DNA of 64,000 bases from Sutterella sp. AM11-39 (GTDB lineage: Bacteria > Pseudomonadota > Gammaproteobacteria > Burkholderiales > Burkholderiaceae_F): NCBI RefSeq assembly GCF_003472385.1, contig NZ_QRLV01000001.1:124001-188000 (forward strand). Reading direction: 5' to 3'. Both the position numbers and the translations under genes were made by a program. The number at the start of each line of letters is the position of its first letter. Positions within the stretch are counted from its first letter, which is position 1. Under the pieces are notes generated by a model, which did no database searches, was not told where the DNA came from, and was given only the letters and a program-made list of their open reading frames with translations. Below are positions 9,077 to 17,626 of the stretch, one piece after another.

Positions 9077-10258
9077 TTACGCTCGAGCGCTTTTCATCAG
9101 CTCGACAAACTTGTCAAAGAGCGTCTCTATGTCATGCGGACCGGGAGAGGCTTCCGGATGTCCCTGGAAGCTCATGGCGGGGGCATCGATAAATCGCATG
9201 CCCTGCAGAGACCCGTCGAACAGACTGACGTGCGTGACTTCGACGTTGTCCGGAAGCGTATCGGCATCAACCGCAAAGCCGTGGTTCTGGCTCGTGATGT
9301 TCACGCGGCCGGTCTGTTTGTCGAGCACAGGATGGTTGGCACCGTGGTGACCAAACTTCATCTTGAGCGTCTTGCCGCCGGATGCCAAGCCCATGATCTG
9401 GTGACCAAGGCAGATGCCGAAAAGCGGAATGCGACGCTTGAGGCATTCGCGGGCCGCTTCAATGGCGTAAGTGCAGGGCTCGGGATCGCCGGGGCCGTTC
9501 GACAGGAACACGCCATCGGGATTCATGGCGAGCACTTCCTCTACGGGCGTGCGAGCAGGCACAACGGTAAGTTCAATGCCGCGGTCAACCATCAGGCGCA
9601 GAATATTGCGCTTGACACCGAAGTCATAGGCCACAACCTTGTAGGTCGGGTTCTGAAGCTTCTTAAAGCCAGGCGTGCCGTCGTTGGCGGTAAGCGTCCA
9701 GGTGCCTTCCTTGAATTCGTACGGAGCCTTGCAAGTGACTTCGCTTGCAAGATCTCGCCCTACCATAGAGCCCCACTGAGCGGCGGATCGTGCAGCCGAC
9801 TCAATTTCCTCGGGCGTGAGCGTCCCGTTTGCAGCCACCACGATCGTGCCGGCCTGAGCACCCTTGGTTCGCAGGATGCGAGTGAGCTTGCGGGTGTCAA
9901 TGTCGCAAAGACCAACAACGCCTGCTGCACGCAGATAATCTGAAAGACTCTGTTCGGAACGGAAATTGCTCACCACCGGGCTTTCGCTGCGAATAATGAG
10001 GCCGGCGGCGCAGACCGCGGCGCTTTCCTCATCCTGGGCATTGACGCCGACATTGCCGATATGCGGGTACGTGAGCGTGACAATTTGACCCGTATAGCTC
10101 GGATCGGTCACGATTTCCTGATAGCCCGTCATGGCCGTGTTGAACACAACTTCGGCCGTCACGCTTCCCGAAGCACCGAATCCGCGTCCGAGAAAGACTT
10201 CGCCGTCGGCAAGCACGAGGGCTGCTTGCGGACGAGCATCTGTGATAATCAGACTCAA
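9077..10258 (-). CDS. carA: Carbamoyl-phosphate synthase small subunit (TTG start)
   Basis: The 393-residue glutaminase subunit that channels ammonia to CarB. The N-terminal CPSase_sm_chain domain includes [18 protein letters not shown]. The C-terminal class I amidotransferase domain has the nucleophile in GICLGHQ and the His-Glu pair in [10 protein letters not shown]. The start codon is TTG, preceded by the strong ribosome site GGGAGG at good spacing; no ATG is nearby. A UUG start has also been reported for E. coli carA. It is the first gene of carA-gmhA-carB, and its leader contains the long hairpin at 10307-10358. Confidence 0.98.
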   Translation of the reverse strand: MSLIITDARPQAALVLADGEVFLGRGFGASGSVTAEVVFNTAMTGYQEIVTDPSYTGQIVTLTYPHIGNVGVNAQDEESAAVCAAGLIIRSESPVVSNFRSEQSLSDYLRAAGVVGLCDIDTRKLTRILRTKGAQAGTIVVAANGTLTPEEIESAARSAAQWGSMVGRDLASEVTCKAPYEFKEGTWTLTANDGTPGFKKLQNPTYKVVAYDFGVKRNILRLMVDRGIELTVVPARTPVEEVLAMNPDGVFLSNGPGDPEPCTYAIEAARECLKRRIPLFGICLGHQIMGLASGGKTLKMKFGHHGANHPVLDKQTGRVNITSQNHGFAVDADTLPDNVEVTHVSLFDGSLQGMRFIDAPAMSFQGHPEASPGPHDIETLFDKFVELMKSARA

Positions 10259-10306
10259 GGTTCCTCCCTATCTTTGTTCTTGAACTGACTCGATTGGATC
10301 TGTGCC

Positions 10307-10358
10307 TGTCCCGGCAATTTCCCCGTCCGTTAGCGAACGCAGGAAATTTTCCGGGACA
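10307..10358 (-). repeat. Long inverted repeat in the carA leader / carA-tal intergenic region
   Basis: TGTCCCGG and AATTTCC on the left pair with GGAAATT and CCGGGACA on the right, with only 1- and 2-base bulges between the paired blocks. The 19-base loop contains a smaller CGTT-AGCG-AACG hairpin. It lies about 50-100 bases upstream of the carA TTG and has no U-run on either strand. It could be a leader RNA structure or a dispersed palindromic element. The rest of this roughly 300-base divergent region holds the carA and transaldolase promoters, which I cannot place. Confidence 0.5.
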
Positions 10359-10565
10359 AAACGTTTTGCCTGAGGTTTAGAGTTCCCGGAGCTCAGGCTA
10401 AAATTGATCCATTATACCTTGGAGGCAAGGCTGTATCGGACGAAATCGTCCTGCAAAATCATCGGTTCAAGCATGCTTCTACGCTGCTTTTGCGCATTGA
10501 AATCGTCCGACGTTTTCGAGCCGACCTCCGAGCCGATTTCGACTTTTTTCTCAGAAGGTCAAGCG

Positions 10566-11504
10566 ATGCAGCAAGCAAGCGAACTCGAGCAGCTCAAATC
10601 CATGACCGTGGTCGTTGCCGATACGGGCGACATTGATGCCATTGCGCAACTCAAGCCCACGGAAGCCACCACCAACCCTTCGCTCATTCTGAAGGCTGCA
10701 ACGGGCGGAAAATACACGCATATTCTTGAAGCGGCCCGCTCCGTCAACGAACCGGCCGAAGCACGAATCGACCGAGTGCTTACCGGCTTTGGCGCAGCCA
10801 TTCTCGAACACATTCCCGGGCGCGTGTCCACCGAGGTCGATGCCCGCCTGAGCTTTGACACCAATGCCACGATCGCCAAGGCGCGCCGCATCATCGGTCT
10901 GTACGAAGCCATGGGCATCTCTCGCGAACGCATTCTCATCAAAATCGCCGCCACTTGGCAAGGATGCGAAGCGGCCCGCGTGCTCGAAGCAGAAGGCATT
11001 CACTGCAACATGACGCTTATCTTCTGCACAGCGCAGGCAGAAGCCGCCGCCCAAGCCTCAGCAACCCTCATCAGTCCCTTTGTCGGCCGCATTTACGACT
11101 GGTTCAAGGCCGCCGAAGGCGCCTGCTGGGACGAAGCCGCCAACAGCGGCCTCAAGGATCCTGGCGTGCAATCCGTGACCGCCATCTACAAGCGACTGAA
11201 GGCAGCCGGCAGCAAGACGCAAATTATGGGCGCATCCTTCAGAAACAAAGGCGAAATCCTCGCTCTTGCCGGATGCGACCTTCTCACGATTTCGCCCAAG
11301 CTTCTGAACGAACTCGACTCATCCTTTGCCCAGGTGCTCCCCACGCTCACGACCGAAGAACTGGAGCAGAGCGCTCCGATCTCAATTTCGGAACCCGACT
11401 TTCTGCTTGCGCTTGCCATGAGTGCCGTTGCTAGCGAAAAGCTCGCCGCCGGCATCCGTAGCTTTGCCGTTGACACCGAAAAACTGCAGGCACACCTTGT
11501 CTAA
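10566..11504 (+). CDS. tal: Transaldolase
   Basis: A 312-residue TalB-type transaldolase of the non-oxidative pentose phosphate pathway. It moves a dihydroxyacetone unit between sedoheptulose 7-phosphate and glyceraldehyde 3-phosphate. The Schiff-base lysine is K126 in LIKIAATWQG; the N-terminal PTEATTNPSLIL and the segment MGASFRNKGEI are also diagnostic. I start at MQQASELEQ, preceded by AGAAGG at good spacing; a 54-codon upstream extension lacks family similarity. Sedoheptulose 7-phosphate is also the GmhA substrate encoded by the divergent operon. The next gene begins one base after its stop. Confidence 0.97.
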   Translation: MQQASELEQLKSMTVVVADTGDIDAIAQLKPTEATTNPSLILKAATGGKYTHILEAARSVNEPAEARIDRVLTGFGAAILEHIPGRVSTEVDARLSFDTNATIAKARRIIGLYEAMGISRERILIKIAATWQGCEAARVLEAEGIHCNMTLIFCTAQAEAAAQASATLISPFVGRIYDWFKAAEGACWDEAANSGLKDPGVQSVTAIYKRLKAAGSKTQIMGASFRNKGEILALAGCDLLTISPKLLNELDSSFAQVLPTLTTEELEQSAPISISEPDFLLALAMSAVASEKLAAGIRSFAVDTEKLQAHLV

Positions 11505-11505
11505 C

Positions 11506-12186
11506 ATGATGAGCACCTTCAGCAACCCGCCTGGCAAAACACAGGTTCACACCGTTCTGATCGTCGAACCGGACTCTTACTGGCGCAAGGTACATAGTAT
11601 GGACGTTTCTCGTGACGGAACGTTCGAAGTCCTTTGTGCCGTGCGCAACAAGCGCCAAGCCGTGGCCTTTCTGTCTCGCCTTCCGGTCGACTTCATCGTC
11701 ACCAACAGCATGCTGCCCGACGGAAATCCCGCCGACATCATCCGCTTCGCGCAAAAACGCAACCCTGACTGTTTGGTTCTGGCGGCCTCCGACTGCGAAG
11801 ATGCCAACATCGTTATGCAAACCATCACAAGTGGCGCCAACGGCTATGTTTTGTTTTCCGACAAAACAACGAACCTGTGCTCCTGCCTGCGTGTGTTACA
11901 GGCAGGCGGCTCGCCCGCCAGTCCCGCCGTCGCCAGTACAGTATTGCGATCCCTACAAAGTCGGGAAAATCAGCGCCAACAGATGCCCGAAAAACATCCT
12001 CTTACTGCTCGGGAACTCGACACACTGCGACTTCTGGCCGAAGGCATTTCGTTTTCTCAAATCAGCCACATTCTGGTTATCTCAAAATCAACCGTAAGCA
12101 CCCACGCCGCAAACATCTATCGCAAACTTGACGTGCACTCCCGTACTGAAGCCGTCTACCGCGCGAAGCAAATGAAACTTCTCTGA
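11506..12186 (+). CDS. LuxR/NarL-type response regulator with non-canonical receiver
   Basis: A 226-residue regulator. The N-terminal receiver-like domain (about 13-135) begins VLIVEPD. The C-terminal LuxR HTH (about 163-226) contains LTARELDTLRLLAEGISFSQIS and STVSTHAANIYRKLDV. The position expected for the phospho-acceptor aspartate is Asn67 (IVTNSMLPDG). The acidic pair (EPD), an Ala-Ser in place of the usual Thr/Ser region, and the late Lys (SDK) can still be recognised. It probably works without phosphorylation, or the domain binds something else. It starts one base after the transaldolase stop with no ribosome site of its own, so it is likely coupled to tal. No kinase gene is adjacent. 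Confidence 0.8.
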   Translation: MMSTFSNPPGKTQVHTVLIVEPDSYWRKVHSMDVSRDGTFEVLCAVRNKRQAVAFLSRLPVDFIVTNSMLPDGNPADIIRFAQKRNPDCLVLAASDCEDANIVMQTITSGANGYVLFSDKTTNLCSCLRVLQAGGSPASPAVASTVLRSLQSRENQRQQMPEKHPLTARELDTLRLLAEGISFSQISHILVISKSTVSTHAANIYRKLDVHSRTEAVYRAKQMKLL

Positions 12187-12299
12187 GACTCGCTAAAATG
12201 GCTCCCGCACTGCGGGACGCGGCACGCTTTAACGCCGCATGTTCGCGTTTTTTGGTTTGCTCGTCTCGTTTCAGACTCTTTTTTTAAATCAAGACTCTC

Positions 12300-13289
12300 A
12301 TGTCCCAATCCGAAGACATCAAAGCGGCCGCTCGCCGCGCTCTGGCTCCCATCGCCGAAGATATGCTCGAGGTCGAGCGCATCATCATGCGCGAAGTCTC
12401 AAGCGCCGTTTCCCGCGTCGACGAAGTGGGACACTACATCACAGCAGCCGGCGGCAAGCGCATGCGCCCCGCCCTGCTCATTCTGATGGCCCGCGCAATG
12501 GGGGCCGACCCCGCAAAAGCCGCCTATCTCGGTGCCGTGATCGAAATCCTTCACACGGCGACCCTCATGCACGATGACGTTGTTGACGAGGGAAAAATGC
12601 GCCGCGGCCGCGAAACAGCCAACGCGCGCTGGGGTAACGGCACGGCCGTACTGGTCGGTGACTTCTTCTATACCCGCTCCTTCCAGATGATGGTGCGCGC
12701 GGGCAACCTCAAGGTTATGCAAGCCTTGGCCGACGCCGCCAACCGATTGAGCGAAGGCGAAGTGCTGCAGATGAACAATGCGCACAACCCCGACATTACG
12801 GAAGATGATTACTTCGGCGTGATCGAACGTAAGACGGCTTGCCTTTTCAAAGCCGCCGCACACATGGCCGCAGCCATCGCTGAAGCCTCTCCCGAAATGG
12901 AAGAAGCCTGCGCAGCCTACGCCTTACACCTGGGCAACGCCTTCCAGATCGCCGATGATATCCTCGACTACAAAGGTGAAGCTGCCACCATCGGCAAGAA
13001 CTTGGGCGCAGATCTGCGCGAAGGCAAAGTGACGCTTCCGCTGCTCTACGCCATGCGGATGAACACTCCCGAAAAGCGCGAGCGTATCCGAGAAGCCGTT
13101 CGCCACGGCGACGGAGACTTTGAAGAAATCAGCCGAATCGTGATTGAAAGCGGCGCTTTGCCGAAGTGTTTGGAACGCGCTCAGCAGGAAGTCGAGTTAG
13201 GAAAACAAAAATTATCTGCACTTCCCTCTGGACAATTCAAAGAATCTCTGGTACAGTTCCTCGCCTTGACAGTTCAGCGCAACAAATAA
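12300..13289 (+). CDS. ispB: Polyprenyl (octaprenyl) diphosphate synthase
   Basis: A trans-polyprenyl diphosphate synthase of 329 residues that makes the side chain of ubiquinone or menaquinone. Both aspartate-rich Mg sites are present: DDVVD at residues 92-96 and DDILD at 219-223. GGKRMRPALL near residue 51 is the usual FARM-region lead-in. Chain length (C40 in E. coli IspB) cannot be read with certainty. The gene is followed 21 bases later by tRNA-Pro, an arrangement also familiar from other Burkholderiales. Confidence 0.93.
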   Translation: MSQSEDIKAAARRALAPIAEDMLEVERIIMREVSSAVSRVDEVGHYITAAGGKRMRPALLILMARAMGADPAKAAYLGAVIEILHTATLMHDDVVDEGKMRRGRETANARWGNGTAVLVGDFFYTRSFQMMVRAGNLKVMQALADAANRLSEGEVLQMNNAHNPDITEDDYFGVIERKTACLFKAAAHMAAAIAEASPEMEEACAAYALHLGNAFQIADDILDYKGEAATIGKNLGADLREGKVTLPLLYAMRMNTPEKRERIREAVRHGDGDFEEISRIVIESGALPKCLERAQQEVELGKQKLSALPSGQFKESLVQFLALTVQRNK

Positions 13290-13310
13290 AGCGCCAACGG
13301 TCAGAAAATT

Positions 13311-13387
<77 letters not shown>

Positions 13388-13394
13388 GATTTTG

Positions 13395-13430
13395 AAAAGG
13401 AGATTTCGCAAGAAGTCTCCTTTTTTCTTT
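13395..13430 (+). terminator. tRNA-Pro terminator
   Basis: AAAAGGAGATTTC - GCAA - GAAGTCTCCTTTT, a 13-bp stem with one G-U pair and a tetraloop, followed by TTCTTTT. It begins eight bases after the tRNA and is a textbook intrinsic terminator. Confidence 0.9.
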
Positions 13431-13568
13431 TGGTTTTCGCCAAACAATCGCCATTTCAGAACGCTACCGCCTAGAATAGAGTCAGGAACACACCGCACGG
13501 AGAGATCGTTTTTAATAGTTCAATCTCAATGCGGCGTGCCGAGAGACGAGACTACAAGGGGACCCGGT

Positions 13569-14180
13569 ATGACAATGATCATTGGAATGACTGGCGGTAT
13601 TGCCTGCGGCAAGACGGCGGCGACGGATGTTTTCCGCGCTCTAGGGGTACCGGTGATTGACGCTGATGAAATCAGCCGCGAACTCACGGGCCCCGGCGGA
13701 AAAGCCCTCCCCGAAATTGCAGTGGCCTTCGGCGCCGACATGATCGGCACACAGGGCATGAAACGCGACCTGATGCGCGAAATCGTGTTCTCGGATCCGC
13801 GTGCAAAGGAAAAGCTCGAATCGATCCTGCATCCCATGATCAAGCGCGAGATGTTCGAGCAACTCAAGGGCATCAAGGCGCCCTACGTGATTCTTTCCGT
13901 TCCTCTGCTTCTGGAAAGCGGCCGCTGGGCTGATGCCGTCAAGCGCGTCCTGGTGATTGACGTGAGCGAAGACGAACAAATCAACCGTCTGGTCTACGAC
14001 CGTCATCTCGGCGAGGAACAGGCCCGTGCCATCATTGAAACGCAGATTTCCCGCGACAAGCGTGTAGCGGCTGCCGATGACCTGATCGACAACAGCGGCA
14101 CGCTTGAAGACCTTGAAGAAAAGGTCAAGGGGCTGCACCAGTTCTATCTGAAGATGGCCGAAGGCGAACCGACCGCCTGA
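13569..14180 (+). CDS. coaE: Dephospho-CoA kinase
   Basis: CoaE phosphorylates dephospho-CoA, the last step of coenzyme A synthesis. The 203 residues contain the P-loop GMTGGIACGKT at the N-terminus, the substrate segment VIDADEISREL and the lid-region LVYDRHLGEEQARAIIETQ. I use the ATG preceded by AAGGGG; the frame is open 59 codons upstream but runs back into the tRNA terminator. In related genomes coaE sits in pilBCD-coaE-zapD-yacG. Here neither the pil genes nor zapD are present, and coaE faces yacG on the opposite strand. Confidence 0.95.
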   Translation: MTMIIGMTGGIACGKTAATDVFRALGVPVIDADEISRELTGPGGKALPEIAVAFGADMIGTQGMKRDLMREIVFSDPRAKEKLESILHPMIKREMFEQLKGIKAPYVILSVPLLLESGRWADAVKRVLVIDVSEDEQINRLVYDRHLGEEQARAIIETQISRDKRVAAADDLIDNSGTLEDLEEKVKGLHQFYLKMAEGEPTA

Positions 14181-14201
14181 CACAACCGAACCGCATACGA
14201 A

Positions 14202-14247
14202 AACACCGCCCTCGGTTACAAACCGACTCGGGCGGTGTTGCATTTTT
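14202..14247 (+). terminator. coaE terminator
   Basis: AACACCGCCC pairs with GGGCGGTGTT. An inner TCGGT/ACCGA stem sits on a three-base bulge. GCATTTTT follows. It is located 20 bases after the coaE stop, between convergent genes. Confidence 0.85.
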
Positions 14248-14267
14248 ACCGAAGGCCTTTGAGCTGG

Positions 14268-14498
14268 TTACTTGCACTTGCCTTCTCTCTCTTCCTCTTC
14301 CTTTTCGCGCTGCATCCTCTCGAGCTGTTCTACAATCAAATCCGGATCAGCAGATCCCGGCTGGCCATGGATCACGTAGCTGCCACTCGCCCATTGCCCC
14401 AGATCAATAAGCTTGCAGCGTTCCGAGCAAAACGGACGCCAGGGGCTATTCATGTCGTACTCGTGCAGTTTCTTACATGTCGGGCACTTCACCATCAT
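14268..14498 (-). CDS. yacG: DNA gyrase inhibitor YacG
   Basis: A 76-residue zinc-ribbon protein. The four Cys ligands appear as CPTC and CSERC, with the family segment [15 protein letters not shown]. The C-terminus is a Glu/Lys-rich helix. YacG binds gyrase B and inhibits supercoiling in E. coli. It is the last gene of the mutT-yacG run, 18 bases after mutT. Confidence 0.93.
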   Translation of the reverse strand: MMVKCPTCKKLHEYDMNSPWRPFCSERCKLIDLGQWASGSYVIHGQPGSADPDLIVEQLERMQREKEEEEREGKCK

Positions 14499-14516
14499 TT
14501 CGACTTCTATCCTTTC

Positions 14517-15263
14517 TCAGATCGCAACGTAGACGCCTTGCGCGCCTAGCTGCATCAATCGTTCATTTTGTTCTTCCGTTTCGCACGCCGCAACGTATAA
14601 AGGAAGCCGTTGCGAGGCTGCCTTCAAAATCGTCTCGGCGTCAGCCATCGGCTGCAAAGCTCCGACCAACCACTCCTGCAAGTCGACCGCAGTAACATCC
14701 TCCGGCTGTTCAAACCACTGTCGGCAGACGATAAGCGGCACTCCTAGCCGTTTGGCTAAAGCCTCTTTTTCCGGCGTAAATGAAGACGCCAGAATAGCCT
14801 TTGCGCCGCTTTTTTCAAAGTCAGTCTCCACCGTGGGCGATAAAGGCGTCTTCACCAATGCGACACGATCAGACAACATCAGACGTTCGATCACAAGCGA
14901 ACACATAGGTAGCAGTTTTTCCGTTTGAGCCTGTTTGAGGGTTTCAAACCACTGAAATGTCTGGCCTTCACGGGGTTGAGGCTGGCCCTCCCAGTCAACA
15001 ATGCGGCAGAAATGTAGACGCACGTAGGCGTGAGGATATTCACGCTCGAACACAAACCAAGGAGTCGCTTTTTTCACCTTGACGCCAAGCTCTTCGGCGT
15101 ATTCGCGACTCAAAGCCTCGGTCACGGCTTCGCCTGCCTCCAGTTTTCCTCCTGGGAACTCCCACCATCCTGCATAGGGCTTGCCCTGAGGACGACTGGC
15201 CATCAAAAAGCGTCCCTCTTTATCGATCAAAACGCCGACGGCAACTTCGGTCACTTCTCGCAT
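14517..15263 (-). CDS. mutT: Nudix hydrolase (MutT) with C-terminal extension
   Basis: The N-terminal 130 residues are a MutT-type Nudix domain with a complete Nudix box starting at GGKLEAGEAV and ending REYAEELGV. This class removes 8-oxo-dGTP or related oxidised nucleotides. The last 110 residues resemble a shortened thiamine-phosphate-synthase-like domain of the kind fused to MutT in many betaproteobacteria; whether it is catalytic is unknown and key motifs look eroded. It begins six bases after the stop of the ATPase gene upstream, in the usual betaproteobacterial order. Confidence 0.88.
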   Translation of the reverse strand: MREVTEVAVGVLIDKEGRFLMASRPQGKPYAGWWEFPGGKLEAGEAVTEALSREYAEELGVKVKKATPWFVFEREYPHAYVRLHFCRIVDWEGQPQPREGQTFQWFETLKQAQTEKLLPMCSLVIERLMLSDRVALVKTPLSPTVETDFEKSGAKAILASSFTPEKEALAKRLGVPLIVCRQWFEQPEDVTAVDLQEWLVGALQPMADAETILKAASQRLPLYVAACETEEQNERLMQLGAQGVYVAI

Positions 15264-15269
15264 AATTCT

Positions 15270-16184
15270 CTATCCTTTGAGCGCTTCGCGAGCACTGACA
15301 AGCTTGGCAAACTGCATCGCGACACGACCGCTGCGGCCCCCTCGCTCGATTGCCCACTGCAACGCTTCAAGGCGCAATTCTTCAGATGTTCGAACCGCTT
15401 CGGGCACAGGATAGACTTCAAAGGCCCGATCCAGTACCTGCAAGTACTCGGCTTGCGTAAAGGGATAGAAGGACAACCACAATCCGAAACGTTCGGCCAA
15501 AGAGAGTTTTTCTTCCAGCACCTCACCCGGATGCAAATCCCCGTTTTCGTCCAGTTTGGAAGTGAGATTGTCGCTTGCAGGTTCCGGCATCAAATGACGA
15601 CGGTTGCTGGTCGCATAGACCAGAATCCGACTGCCGCCGGTCGCAACCGAACCGTCGAGTGCCGCTTTAAGCGCTTTATAGCCGCTTTCGCCCAATTCAA
15701 ACGACAAATCGTCGCAATAAAGGATGAATCTCTCGCTACGGCTTCTTAACGCCTCCACAATTTCAAACAGATCGCGCAAATCTTCTTTGCCGACTTCAAT
15801 CAAGCGCAGACCTTGGTCAAAAAAGCGCGATGCGCACCCGCGAATCAGAGAACTTTTGCCGGTACCGCGAGCTCCCGTCAACAAGACGTTGTTGGCAGGA
15901 AGCCCCTTTACGAAAGCCTCTGTGTTGGCCAAAAGCAAATTTTTCTGGCGCTCAACATACAGCAACCGGTCAATATCGACGGATGCAAAGGCGTGCACCG
16001 GCTCCAGACGTCCGAGTTCTGTGCCCAAATACGCGCGTTTGACCCAACGGTATGCCGGCGCCGTCCAATCGAAGTCCTCGGCAAGAGGAGGCAACAACTG
16101 CGAAAAGCGCATCAAAAGATGACGCACTAGCTCCTCGTTGCCACCCTGTCCCAAGGCTTTTGCAAGATCAATTTCAGAAGACAT
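15270..16184 (-). CDS. DUF815-family AAA ATPase
   Basis: A 304-residue P-loop ATPase with Walker A LLTGARGTGKSSLIRG, Walker B FILYCDDLSFE and a sensor-like YATSNRRHLMPE. It belongs to the DUF815 group (AAA superfamily), widely conserved between argJ and mutT in betaproteobacteria; its cellular role is not established. I start at MSSEIDLAKALG, four bases after the argJ stop; the longer frame overlaps argJ and is probably not used. Confidence 0.85.
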   Translation of the reverse strand: MSSEIDLAKALGQGGNEELVRHLLMRFSQLLPPLAEDFDWTAPAYRWVKRAYLGTELGRLEPVHAFASVDIDRLLYVERQKNLLLANTEAFVKGLPANNVLLTGARGTGKSSLIRGCASRFFDQGLRLIEVGKEDLRDLFEIVEALRSRSERFILYCDDLSFELGESGYKALKAALDGSVATGGSRILVYATSNRRHLMPEPASDNLTSKLDENGDLHPGEVLEEKLSLAERFGLWLSFYPFTQAEYLQVLDRAFEVYPVPEAVRTSEELRLEALQWAIERGGRSGRVAMQFAKLVSAREALKG

Positions 16185-16188
16185 AGCT

Positions 16189-17415
16189 TTAGCTGCGGTA
16201 ATCGGCGTTAATGGAAACGTAGTCGTGCGAAAGATCCGTGGTCCACACGGTTTCTTGCGCCGATCCGCGCCCCAAGTCAATGCGCACCGTGATTTCCGGC
16301 TTGGCCATCACGCGCACGCCATCCTCTTCTTTGTACTCTGCAGCACGACCTCCGTTGCGGGCCACCTGCACCTCATCGAGCCACAGATTGACTTTATTGG
16401 CATCAAGATCTTCCACGCGGGCGTTGCCGACGGCCGCCAGAATGCGGCCGAGGTTCGGGTCGGAAGCAAAGAACGCTGTTTTGACCAGCGGTGAGTGAGC
16501 CACGGCATAGCAGACTTGCAACGCTTCGGATTCCGTGCGAGCACCCTGCACCTGAATCGTGATGAACTTGCTTGCTCCTTCACCGTCACGAATCATGGAT
16601 TGCGCCAAATGTTGCCCCACGATCGTAAGCGCGCCGACCAGTGCTTCCAGACGCGGATCGTCCTCACTTTCGATAGAAAGTTCACTTTGTCCCGTGGCAA
16701 TGGTGATGAAAGAGTCGTTTGTGCTGGTGTCGCCGTCAACCGTGATGCGGTTAAAACTCGCGTCAGCTACACGCTTGGCGACCTTGGCCAATACGTCCGA
16801 CGCCACGCCCGCATCGGTGGCAATAAAACCCAGCATTGTGGCCATGCGCGGCTCAATCATGCCCGACCCCTTGCTGATGCCCGTCACCGTGATGAGCTTA
16901 CCGTCAATGAGCGCCTTCGTGGAAAACGCCTTTTGCACGGTGTCGGTGGTCATGATGGCTTGCGCTGCCTCGATCCAATTGTTCGGAGCAAGATTGTCGA
17001 CCGCCTTGGGAAGTCCTGCCAGAAGCCGATCCATCGGCAAAGGCTCCATGATGACACCGGTGGAAAACACAAGTGTCTCTTCGGGCTTGCAATCAAGAAG
17101 TTGAGCCAAAGCCTCACACGTTGCCTTGGCGTCGGCCAGCCCCGTTTCTCCAGTTCCTGCATTTGCAATGCCCGTGTTCACCACAAGACCGCGCACGTTT
17201 TTGGTCACGGCCTGATGAGCGCGGCACACCTGCACGGGAGCCGCCGCAAAGCGATTCTGCGTAAAGACGCCTGCCGCGTGCGTACCCGGGGTAAATCGCA
17301 TCACCATCATGTCGCGCCGATTGGCTTTGCGAATAGAAGCCATCGTCGTGCCGAGCTCTACACCTGCCACAGGAAAAATCGTTTTCGGATCCGGAGCCGA
17401 AAGATTGACCGCCAT
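16189..17415 (-). CDS. argJ: Bifunctional ornithine acetyltransferase / N-acetylglutamate synthase
   Basis: ArgJ recycles the acetyl group between acetylornithine and glutamate in arginine synthesis. The 408 residues include the autoproteolytic segment [16 protein letters not shown], where cleavage before the Thr of MATM yields the two chains and exposes the nucleophile. The ATG is preceded by AAGGAG at 9 bases; an in-frame GTG three codons upstream lies inside that ribosome site. With carAB in the same window, two arginine-pathway loci are represented. It is separated from secA by about 210 bases and a terminator. Confidence 0.96.
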   Translation of the reverse strand: MAVNLSAPDPKTIFPVAGVELGTTMASIRKANRRDMMVMRFTPGTHAAGVFTQNRFAAAPVQVCRAHQAVTKNVRGLVVNTGIANAGTGETGLADAKATCEALAQLLDCKPEETLVFSTGVIMEPLPMDRLLAGLPKAVDNLAPNNWIEAAQAIMTTDTVQKAFSTKALIDGKLITVTGISKGSGMIEPRMATMLGFIATDAGVASDVLAKVAKRVADASFNRITVDGDTSTNDSFITIATGQSELSIESEDDPRLEALVGALTIVGQHLAQSMIRDGEGASKFITIQVQGARTESEALQVCYAVAHSPLVKTAFFASDPNLGRILAAVGNARVEDLDANKVNLWLDEVQVARNGGRAAEYKEEDGVRVMAKPEITVRIDLGRGSAQETVWTTDLSHDYVSINADYRS

Positions 17416-17553
17416 TGAAAACACTCCTTGTATCGTTGTTTTTTTATCGCTGAAGCAAGCGATGGTTCGAGGTGCCCCGCTTGCGAGCGCATCTTTGAAT
17501 TATGCCGCCGTCTCCAACGTCTGCAAACACGCTTCCTCGGCAAGTTTCGCTCA

Positions 17554-17599
17554 GAAAAAAACTCCTGCAGCGGAAAACAAAGAACCGTCGCAGGAGTTT
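17554..17599 (-). terminator. secA terminator
   Basis: On the minus strand AAACTCCTGC and GCAGGAGTTT form a 10-bp stem, followed by TTTTCTG. It lies about 30 bases downstream of the secA stop. Confidence 0.85.
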
Positions 17600-17626
17600 G
17601 ATTGGAGACCAGAGGCAAATGCCGAA

